From positions 31,823,521 to 31,887,520 of the forward strand of contig OX291544.1 of assembly GCA_946406115.1 (NCBI GenBank): a stretch of 64,000 bases of DNA, read 5' to 3'. Below, one piece after another: positions 41,801 to 53,800 of the stretch (positions are counted from its first letter, which is position 1; the number at the start of each line of letters is the position of its first letter). A program made the position numbers and the translations under genes. This DNA is from Apoda limacodes (lineage: Eukaryota; Arthropoda; Insecta; Lepidoptera; Limacodidae). The notes below the pieces were generated by a model that saw only the letters and a list, made by a program, of their open reading frames with translations, did no database searches and was not told the DNA's origin.

Positions 41801-44800
41801 TATTGTGCCTACTTCCCCCTAACGCTGTGTGTCTTTGGAGAGCTCGTTTAAAAATATTAAGGGTGTGTAAGAACCATTTTTCGATTCATCGATGCGTTTG
41901 CGAAATATTAAGCTTTAAAGTGCAAATTTTTGTTAGAGCTTAGTGTCCGCATTATGCTCCTAATTATTAATAATAAATTTAAATAAACTGTAACAAAAAC
42001 ACAATAATTAATTTTTTCGGCGTAATTGGCTGTTCTGCCACACGCCATTTGACTCGAGTATCGTGCGTGTACGTAGTTCTTATATATGATAATAGTATGT
42101 CTGCAGATACCACATGTGTCGCGCACGTGCGTGCCGTGCTGGAAGCGTGCGCGACGCGTACTTGAGCGGCGCGAGTCACTCGATGCCGCACGACAAAAAC
42201 CAGTCGGCTCCAAACCAGAACAGGTATCTTTTTTACAAACTTTATGTAAAGGAGGAGGTTCTCAGCCTGTAGATTTTAATTTTTTATTGTATGTACTTAT
42301 TCTACACGTTTTCTTTGCGTATTGTAAATAGAATTTGACGATTCTGACATAAATGAAAGGTCTTTTTATAATTTGTCCCATTTAAATTTCGAAGGGGGAA
42401 CCAGAGTTGGGTTAAAAAAAAATTCAATTATTATATTTTAGCTACAAAAACCATCTACTGGTATATCTAGGTTTGTTTACTCTGCGTGTTACGTAAGTTT
42501 TGCGTGGAAGAGGTGCCACTGTAATGAGATTAACAAAATAATGTACGATGGAATTATAGTTCCACTTTATACCACGTGAAAATTTATATGTTTATCAGAA
42601 ACCGCACCTGTATTTTCAAAGACCTATCTTACGACACCCTAGAAAATGAGGTGAGCGAAAAAAATGTGTATGGTGAGATTCCCTTAAAAACTCATTCCCA
42701 ATCCCAATACAAATGTGTATGGCGGTTTACATAAAACACGTATCTGTAAGATTTAATCAAAATTATTAGAATAATAATGTGACATACGGACAGTTTATTG
42801 CCATTTGGCTATGGTACCCAAAAACTAGTCTATTGGCATCCGACTTGAAATTTGAAGAAACCATGTAATTAAATGTTCTGATAGATAAATGTTTGTCTTT
42901 TGCGGAAATCAAACCCATGCCTTTCGGTTCAGCAGTCCGGTCATTATCCACTGAGCCACATAGCCGACAAAAATTGTTTTTAACTTTTTAATTTTTTTAA
43001 AACTGATTATTTATTTTGGTGGAATTGACTTTTGCTTATTCAATAGTCCATTATTGAAATCCCATTATTATAACAAATATTTGAATCCATATTTTATTAT
43101 TAATAACACATTACATGCTAAGACTGTCCTAAGTAAAGGAAATGCGTTACTCAGGCTTAGCTAAGAATAAGAACATGCTTAGCAAAGTGTGTGTGTGTCC
43201 AAGCAGTGTTTATTATTACATTATTCAAGCTAAGCCTATGTCTTAGCAATAAGTAATACTTTGTCTAAGCAACGACTTGTATAACGGGCTTAGGTTATGT
43301 ACATTGTTGCATTTGATTACATTACGTTTACTAAGCATCTGTCTTAGAATGTAACTTTGTCTAAGCCACGTCTATTAATCCGGGCCAGATAATATACAGA
43401 GTATAGTAGATTGTATTACAAGGAAGCAAAAGAACTTAGTTCGATTTTATTTTAATCAGAAATTGATTAAAATTCATTACTACCCTTCGGGCGCGAGAGC
43501 ACACACGCACTATGCTCCCGTCTAATGGCGAATCCATCAACGTTTTTCGAATAAATGGAATGAAAAAGATATTTGTATGTTTCCAGGAATTTGATATGGT
43601 GACAGTAATGGAAACAATAACTTGTGTGAATTGCGGCGGAGTATGCGACGAGAGCGACGTGTGTCTTGTGATGCACCTCGGACAGGAGCTCCTACGCTGT
43701 CTGGCGCTCATGAAGGCGCCGCTGGAGGTCAGCTCTGGTCACTAAGCGTTTCTGGTCGCTGCAACTGATAATAATTATCAACAGCAAAAGAACGCTTCGG
43801 GTGAATATGTTTAACGATGAAGAAATCATTCTCTAATATTCACCTTTAGCGTTAATCATCTTTGTTATTACCTATTCTATCTACTGTACGTTATGTTCTT
43901 TCCGCTGGATTATAAACTATTTCTTTCCAAAGATAATCCTCTTCAATGATTCACTTAAGTATTCTTTTATAATCTATAATACCTTTTTATATTTGGCGGC
44001 GCGTTAATGTAGTTTCCATAGGGCGCTGGGGCGCAATTAAAAATAAGGTTGATGAACTATTAAAACCAATATGCACATACACAGAGAAAGGAGAATGAGA
44101 TCTCAAAAACTGCTGTGGAAGGTTATTAAATGAAGCAGTATGAAAGGAAAAAATACCTCGAAAATAATGGCGGTGCTTCTGGCAGATCTGCAGACACTTA
44201 GATTTACGTCACAAATCCTGCGTATTTTCTTCAATAGTTTTGGCCACCGTCAACACAAACACGCGCAAAAGGCAGTTCTGAGGTCACACTTATAAAACAC
44301 CAAAATTCACGGTTTACCAAAAGTGGATGTGCATAGCATCGTTGTCTTTCCTTGACTGTTCAATTCGGATGTGAAAGCATCCGCCCTCTTCTTGCATAGG
44401 CGAGGTATGGGTAGGAGAAAAAGGGATAGGAGATCACAGTATATGTGCAATTTTATATCATTAATTACACTACTGCACTAGGTGGCGCAACCATTTTCCC
44501 CCTCCTTGAAGGATTTCCTTAAAAAAAAAATATTAATCTAATTTTAGAAACATGCAAAAAAAAAAAAGAGAAAAATAAAACTAGAATTGCGGTATATTAT
44601 TATTATTGTTCAGGTAGCGGGCAAAGTCGCACTACCGGACGAAGGTACGACCCTGTACGAGTTTTAACTCTAACGACGCGTGTCACCCCGTCTTTAGCCG
44701 GAAAAACTTCCTCAACAATACCTAAAGGCCAGTGTAAAGGAGGGGTTTTCTCCATATTAAGAATTACAACTGTTCCTATCTTAATGGGATTTGTAGGTGT

Positions 44801-47800
44801 ATTCCACTTTTCTCTAATTAATAATGTGTTCAAGTAGTCTGATCTCCAACGCTGCCAAAAAGATTTAACTAATCTATCCAATAATAAATGTCGTGAATGC
44901 CGATTAAGCCGGTCAGCATCATCTGATGCGGGTAAATATTTAAGCGGTGTTAACGATAAAAAATGAGCTGGTGTTAACGCAATAGGTTCTGACGGGTCAC
45001 TGGAAAGTGTTCTACACAGAGGTCGAGTGTTCATAACTGCCTCTACCTGCGTTAAAACAGTTGTTAATTCCTCAAGTGTCAAAATTTGTTCGCCTATTAC
45101 TCTAAATAAATGAGCCTTTAGACTCTTGATATTGGCCTCCCAGTTCCCACCAAAATGAGGAGCAGCTGGAGGATTTAAATGCCAATGGATGCGATTATCG
45201 GCTAATACATGCGAAAATTGGGTATTTAAATGATTGGAAGACAAAAACTCAAATATCTCATTGAGTTTTCTTTTGGCACCAACAAAATTTGTCCCATTGT
45301 CCGAATAAATGAATGAAACAGGGCCACGGCGTGATAAAAAACGTTTAAAAGCGGACAAGAAGCTAGTAGTGCTTAACTCAGATGTGAGCTCGATATGCAC
45401 TGCGCGTGTTGTGAGGCACACAAAGAGACAAATGTATGCCTTTTGGGAACGAATACCACGGCCACGAGATAGTGTTACCTTCAGCGGACCAGCAAAATCA
45501 ATACCTGTGTGAGTGAATGCCTTTATAGACTCCGTGACACGACAAGGCTTATGACTGGCCATTTCAGGAAAAGTTTGACGTGGACGAACACGAAAACAAG
45601 GAATACATTTGTATATCCTCGTGCGGATTAAATTTCGAGCAGAAAATATTCAATATTTTTGACGCAAAATGGATAATAACAACGTTGGCCCAGCGTGACA
45701 ATTTACCTTATGGTGATGATCAACAATCAGATCTACAATATGATTTTTACGCGGAAGAATAATAGGATGTTTCTGGTCGTAGCTTAGTGATGAATTGTGT
45801 AAACGGCCACCTACACGCACTAAACCATCATCAATGAACGGCTTCAAACGTTGGAATGCGGTACTACAAGACTGATTTGCGTTTAATTTAGAAATTTGAT
45901 CTTCAAAATAAAAAATCTGAATCTCTCTTAATACTTTATGTTCAACAAACTCAAGGTCAGATGCGAATATAAATTTGCGTTGCGGGAGAAGCTTAAGAAA
46001 ACGAAAAACGTAAACTAACGTACGAAGAAGTTTTGACCATGACGAAATGCGTGTTGAAAGAGTCATAATTATCGACTCTGGCTTGATGGTTGCTGCCAAA
46101 GAATGCGTCTTTTCTTCTGGAACTTCAGCTATTTCTGACGCGTTAAATGCGCTAATAGGCCACTGAGATGGATCTAACTTGATCCAAGAATGTCCAGTGA
46201 ACCAAAGAGGATGGTCAATGATCTGAGCAGGAGTAATTCCACGTGAAAGACAATCAGCGGGATTAATGGCACCTGCACAATGGTAGAAATGACAACACGG
46301 TAATTCTGATTGTATTTTGGTCACCCTATTAGCAACAAACGTTCCCCATCGGTGCGGAGAAGAATGAACCCAGCACAATGCAACCGTGGAATCTGAAAAC
46401 GCAAATACTTCAGAAATGTTTATACGGTTATTACAAGCCGCGATAATAGTCTTCATAAGCCTAGCAAGTATTAATATGGCGCAGAGTTCAAGTCTAGCAA
46501 GAGAAATGACTTTTACAGGAGACACCTTTGATTTGGCACTGATCAAGTGTACTGTACGGGATCCTTCGTTATTTACTTGAAAGTAAACAACTGCACCATA
46601 TGCCTTCTCACTGGCATCTGCGAAGCTAACAATGATGACAGAGCTACCACCAGTAATACCAATATGACGCGGGAATTTCAAATTATTAAGAGCGGGCAGT
46701 TCATCATAAAATTGCTTCCATAACTTGCAGATGTGATCGGGTGGGAAGTCATCCCAGTCACTCTTGCACAACCAAAGCTGCTTAATTAGTAACTTGGCGT
46801 ACAATACGACGGGAGCGACAAACCCCATAACGTCCCATATTTTAGCAATACACGATAACATTACTCGTTTAGTGCATTTGAAATTCACAGGTGCAGTAAC
46901 GGTAAGACAAAAGTTATCGGTATTAGGGGACCAAGACAAACCTAAAACCTTATGGGTATCTGTTTCACCAAATTCCTTTATAGATTCAAGCCGGTGTGAT
47001 AACGGAACAGAGTTAAGAAGAGACTGTGAATTGCTCATCCACTTTACGAGATCAAAATTGCCTGCTTTCATAAGAGCAATCATAGACGCTACAGCCTCTA
47101 CTGCGGAACCTTCCTCTACACTATACGCTACATCATCCATGTATAGACCAGTCTCCATTATTTCTTTAGCCAATGGAAATGTGTGACCGTGATCTATCAA
47201 GATCTGTCTTAAGGTTCTCAATGCGTGAAATGGACTAGATCGTAAACCGAAACATACGGTATTGAAATGGTACATTTTTAAGTCCTGCAGTGGCGAAAAA
47301 CGGTATAAAATCCGTTGAAAAGTTCGGTCACAATCTCTTATGCCAATACATAAAAACATCTGACGTATGTCTGCTGAAAGCGCTACTGGAAATAAGCGGA
47401 AATTGATCAAAATAGAGAATAAATTACCCTGTTAATTCTGACCACTGTACAATAAGTCATTTAAGGAGACCGAAGAAGTGGTCTTTGCGCTTGCATCACA
47501 CACCATGCGCAATCTAGTTGTGGTTTTGTCTTCTCTAAGAACGCCGTGGTGAGGTATTACATAAAAGGGGTAATTTTTATTCTCTTCGGATATAGGCGGC
47601 GCGGGTGACAAAATACCTTTGTCAAGATAGTCGCGGATAATACTATCATAAGCTTCTTTTAGTTGAGAGCAGGCTGTAAGTTTACGTTCGAGGCATTCAA
47701 AGCGTCTTTTAGCATTTGCGAAAGAATCGCCAAGAGTAAATACATCGGCTTTAAACGGCAGAGCCACTGTGTACTGGCCAGTGGTTGGGTCGCGAGTAGT

Positions 47801-50800
47801 GGTGTGGCAATAAAATTCTTCGCATGCAATATCGTCTGGGCTTTGAACAGAAGAAGATTTTATTTCTTCCAATTCCCAGAATTTTGTTATTAAATCTTCA
47901 ACCCTTTGAGGTTGAATGCAGCAACATGAAATAGTAGACGCGGGAGTATCAATTAATGCGGGAGCGGAGCCGAGAACAACGTACCCGAAAACCGTTTCAA
48001 TAGCGTGCGGAGAACCTAAGGAACCTTGAACCCTATTAGGTAATAAAAGATGCGGAAATAGCTCAGCGCCAATCAAAATATCGATATTACCCGGCACAGC
48101 GTATGCGTCGTCCGCTAGCGGTAAATTACTAAATTCGGAAAGAGCGGATTCATTTACCTTTGTAGTAGGTAGGCATTCAGTTACCTTATCTACAACTAGA
48201 GATTTTATATTATAAAAAATGTGTCGATTGAAGCGTGAGAATATTTTAAATTGAACGGAACCATTTATTTCTTAGGTAGAACCTCCGACACCTTTCACCA
48301 ATGAACGTGTAGGTATTTGTTGCAAACCTAGACGTACACAAGTTTCATTTTTTATCAGATGACTTTGAGACGCACTGTCTAAAATACACCTTAAAATATG
48401 TTCATTACCCTGAGAATCGAAAACAATTACGCGAGCAGTAGCTAGTAAAATAGTACTAGGTGAAGTTAACATGTTTTTATTATGTATCTTATTATTATGA
48501 CTCGGGTTTAAACTGCAAAGCGTGACGTCAGTACGAGTAAAGTTTGCCGGTGAGTGTCTATGAGACTGCGGTGCGGGCGGTGACGGCACTGACTTTAGCG
48601 CGAGCGACTGATAAGGGCTAACAGGTTTTAATTCCGACTGCGTAGCTGCCACAGAGCGCGAAGTATTGGGATCATTGGAGGTGGCATTCATATTGTTGTC
48701 AAAATGCAACATCGTGTGATGTTTATTACCACATTTTTTACAAGACATGCTTGAATTACAAAAAAGTGTTTTATGCTTATCACTTAGACAGTTAACGCAA
48801 AATTTATTATTTTTAATGAATTTAAATCTTTCAAATGCAGTTAAATTTTGAAATTTCGTACATTTATAAAAATTTTCATGTGATGATGCTCCATTGCACA
48901 ATGAACACGTTTTAGATTGTGAATTAGAGGATGCAGCTGCCGTATTTATAAAGGTGTGCGTAACCTTTAATTTTGATGCCAACTCCAGCTTACGATCCGG
49001 TGCCCGTTTCGTAGTTTCATGTTTTGACGTTAAAGTCCTATGGAGTATTTTAATGCGATCGCGAATGAAACTGACGAGACTGTCAAACTTAGGTATTTCA
49101 GAATCTCTCTGATCCATTTCAAATAAACGAATAGTTTCAGGGTCTAGTTTCTTCAGCCCCATGTACAAAAATATAAAATCACAAAGATCACTTAATTTTA
49201 AATTTTTAAGCGCACATACCGATGACACAAAATTATCTAAAAAATTCTCTAAATTTTCTGCGGTCGCGAATGAAATAGGTTTAGTATCAAATATTCGGTC
49301 TAGATATGAAGTTGATAGCACTCTTTTGTCTTCAAATCTGGCTACCAGCATATTAAGCAAAATATTATAATTATCGCCATCTAGCGTTATGCCTGCACAT
49401 ATAGATTTTGCCTTGCCCGTTAATCTTCCAACTAAATAATATATTTTTTCTGCGTCAGTAAGATCTTCGTTTTTGTGGACTGTATTTAAAAAACTCGCGT
49501 AAAACAGTGGCCAATTACGGGGATCGCCAGAAAATTCCGGGAGACTTAACGGCGGAAGACGCGGTCTTTCAGACTTTATTTCAGTTTTAATATCCGAATT
49601 TTGACTCTTACGACCTTCTGACAATGTTGATAATTTCCGCTTAATGCGACAAAAAATATCTTCAAATGCGACCCAAGACTTAAAATTAGGTACATAATCG
49701 GGTTTTAATTTTAATTTTTGCGTATTTATTTGTTTTAACGTATTTTGATAACTCGTACGTATATCATCAATTGTTTCTGAGTTAGACAAAAACGATTCAA
49801 GAGACGAATCGTCATCCAAATTCTGCGACAAAACATAAGTACTTTGCATACGTTCAAAATACGTAGCAAGTAGCGATTCCAAAATAGGAATTTGTTCAGA
49901 CATGACCCTTGTTAATAAATAAACTAAAATGCAAAACAAACAGCGTTGAAAGGCAAAATATTGCACACAGGAATGCTAAGTACAAAAATATTATTTAATT
50001 ACCAATAAATATGTTGTTACATACAACAACAAAGTGAAATAAATACTATGCGGTAAAAGTTATATGTAATAACAATAAGGTGTTACTTTAAACTAGCCAA
50101 TTAGTTATGGTAGCTACCTACTGTTACTAGTATTATTACAAGAAGTTTGAATAAGGTTGTTTACAACTACTGCGATGAATATTATCATAAAGTAATCTCG
50201 GTTATAGTTCGAATGTGGCAAAGAAAGACACGAGCAATGAATCACGCGGGTAGTATAAGCGAACGAAACGCGTTATCTACAATCTGTTTTATGTTCACAA
50301 AACGTAGTTCGTATTACTTAAAATTCAATATTAACTCGTTACGATAAACTAAAAAATATGAAAATGATGCGGGAATTTATTTTTGTGGAAACAATAAAAT
50401 AACGAATATTTTAACGTAACGGGTAACTAAATTTTTAAGAAATAAGTTGCGAATTACTTACAAGAATGCGGAAAATATTGAAAATAGCTCTTAAAATTAA
50501 AAAACGTTTATATTAGAAAAGTATGTTAAGCGATTAAATATATGATATCCGTCGAGGAGGACCATAAAATGGCGGCGCGTTAATGTAGTTTCCATAGGGC
50601 GCTGGGGCGCAATTAAAAATAAGGTTGATGAACTATTAAAACCAATATGCACATACACAGAGAAAGGAGAATGAGATCTCAAAAACTGCTGTGGAAGGTT
50701 ATTAAATGAAGCAGTATGAAAGGAAAAAATACCTCGAAAATAATGGCGGTGCTTCTGGCAGATCTGCAGACCCTTAGATTTACGTCACAAATCCTGGGTA

Positions 50801-53800
50801 TTTTCTTCAATAGTTTTGGCCACCGTCAACACAAACACGCGCAAAAGGCAGTTCTGAGGTCACACTTATAAAACACCAAAATTCACGGTTTACCAAAAGT
50901 GGATGTGCATAGCATCGTTGTCTTTCCTTGACTGTTCAATTCGGATGTGAAAGCATCCGCCCTCTTCTTGCATAGGCGAGGTATGGGTAGGAGAAAAAGG
51001 GATAGGAGATCACAGTATATGTGCAATTTTATATCATTAATTACACTACTGCACTAGGTGGCGCAACCAATATTCTTTTAGTTAGTAAAATCCTCCTCCA
51101 TAATAATGCTATGCTGTGAGAAATAGAGGCCAATTTCATAACAATCATAAAAACAACATTAAAAGAAATGGGTGGTTCACTTTACAAAGTACTATTCATC
51201 AACAACTTAATCTGGGTTATATCTCTTAAAATTAAAAAGATAGGAAGTGATACTGTAATATCCGCAAAGTGCGTGAAAACAGTAGTAGCGCCACGAGTTA
51301 GTTACCTACGTATGCCTACGTCGTACAGGTCATTGACTGGCTCAGCTGAAGAAATTCAATGTTTGCACAATTTCCTTCATACTTTTACGGGCTTAGGATC
51401 GTCGTAAATGCTTTGTACCTAATTGCACCATATCAAGGTAGTCCATGTTAGAGTCCGCGTAATTTCGAGACGCCATACTTTCGCGCGACAAGGATCGTAA
51501 ACAACGATGCACCGGGCACCGCACCGGTGACGTCTTAGAGAAAACTGAGTTTTTTGATAGGTTTTGACCGTAGCACGCGGGGCGCGGGGGGGCACACGCC
51601 TTGCGAATTGCCAATCAAATAAGATGTAGGGGCGGTAATTAGTCTAGCATTGGTTAATTTATCGAAATCTTCACTCCACTTCAACACTTCCCAGTATAAG
51701 ACTTCGCAGATTTTTGTACCTGGACAAATCCGGATATGTTAATAACTATTAACTCTGCCAATTAATAAATAAAATACCCCCCAAAAACCCCTTTTATTAC
51801 AATCGTTAGTATATATACGTAAGTTCTTATGCATAATATAAACGTGTTTATTTTCAGATTTCTTCAGAAGAATATGTCTGTGGTCAATGTATAGCATTCA
51901 TTCAAAAGAACTTGGATTCTGATATGTTTAAAATAAAATGTGAACCAAATGATACTGACTCATCTAACATTGATATAAAATCAGAAAGTATAAATTCGTC
52001 AGGGGTCACAAAAATTTTGGCAGATGAAGAAAATTTCAAACAAGAGCAACAGATATCTTGTATACAGAGACCAGAAGGTAAAAAGGAGGTAATAAATGTA
52101 AGAGAAGAGTCTGTAACTGATGAAGATGATTCTAAATATGAAGAGATAGACACTTTAAAATTGGAAAGCACAGAAATTGACATTATGCCAGAATTTAATG
52201 AAAGTACAGTTGATGATCAATTATATGTTGAAAATGATAGTAAAGATAAAAAGTCTGAACCAGATCTACCTAATCGCTGCATCAGGTGTAACAAGTCAAC
52301 ATTAAGGCGTCGACACAGGAAAATAGCTAAAGATAATCCTATATCAAAAATTATTGAAGAAATGATATCACCTCGAGAGGTATGTTTATTTTTTATAATT
52401 ATATATTTAAATAGTATTAAAATGTGATAGTTGATCACAATGAGTCGAATGTCCACTGATTGAATAGTTATGTTTGGGGATTCTTGAACATAATAGTAAC
52501 TCATACACAACGTTTTACAGTTGATGTTCGTAATATATCTAACCTAAATGTATACTAGAAGTCAGCGGCTATATTTATGTTATATATCTTATGAGTAAAA
52601 TCAATTTACGATTTTGTCCGACATATAAGGCAACAACATAGTATCTTAAGGTGAAATAGCTCCTATTAAGGCTGCTAACATGTTTGCAATATTTTGTGGT
52701 GTGTCATTAATTGATTTGTAAAATACAATACAGAAAACATGTCAGTGAAAGACTTCTAAAGTGGAAAAGTTTGTGCTGTTTGAAACTATATACGAAGGTA
52801 GCATTTTGCTTCAGGAAGGAATAATAAATTAAAAGTAGGTCTTGACATTTTCCTTTAATTACACAGAAAATAATCCTTGTAACCCACACTCGCCTTTAAT
52901 GCCAATTAGATATTATATTTGCCATTAATATACTTCGCGTTTTGACCTCGTGCCATTACGCGTGACACCTAGCGTTATTAATTTAATATTTGGACACGAT
53001 ATAATAAACGATAGAGGAACCGCTAAAAATGTTGTGTGCGCTAAAACCGCAACAAAAAATAAAAGAATATTACTGAAATCTTATCTTGTTTAAACACCTA
53101 TACCGTTGTGATTCTTACCTCATAAGGTTCATACCTTTTATACTTGCAAAATGTTTTGATACTTGTATGACTTATTTTATTTCATTATGTATAATGTAAA
53201 TATATATTATTTATGTTTATCGGTGAAGGATTTCAACGGCAACTCCTCAATTATTGAATAAAAACCGACTCACACTTGACGTTTTGAAAGTAGTCTATGT
53301 CCTTCCCCGGGACTCAAATTATCTTCATACTAAATTTGATCTGAATCGGTACAGCGGTTTAAACCTGAAGAAGTAACAGACAGACAGACACAGTTACTTT
53401 TGCATTTATAATATTTTTATGAATTATATGGATTCCATAGCACATAGTATGGTGCGGGTGATGCGAGTTTGTGATGGTGATGATGTAGTTTCAAAGATAT
53501 CAATTATATCTTTATTATTTATACAATATTATAAAATTATATATGACACAAAACAACACCATGTTATGTGAAATGGAATATAACACTATATGCTTTTTCG
53601 GGGCGTCCCCAACATTACACGTTTATATTTAACAAATGTCGTCAGCAGTCGATAGTGGGGCGTTCCTCATTTCTTGTATAGCGCGGGCTCAGTCGCAAAA
53701 TGTTTTATGTAGCTGCAATCAGTTTTGATCGCATTGCAATCTTGATTTAGTGTCGCGGGAAGGTTAAACTAGATCTATCTCTATCGGTGCAACTGAACCA

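Larger units (their letters stand above)
43994..51069 (-). mobile_element. Full-length BEL/Pao LTR retrotransposon
   Basis: It is 7,076 bp with two 500-bp LTRs that start TG and end CA, flanked by the 5-bp direct repeat ATATT (43,989-43,993 and 51,070-51,074). It sits in the intron between exons 4 and 5 of the module gene, in antisense. Gene order on the minus strand is gag, protease, RT, RNase H, integrase, as in BEL/Pao. No env-like frame was seen. Confidence 0.97.
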
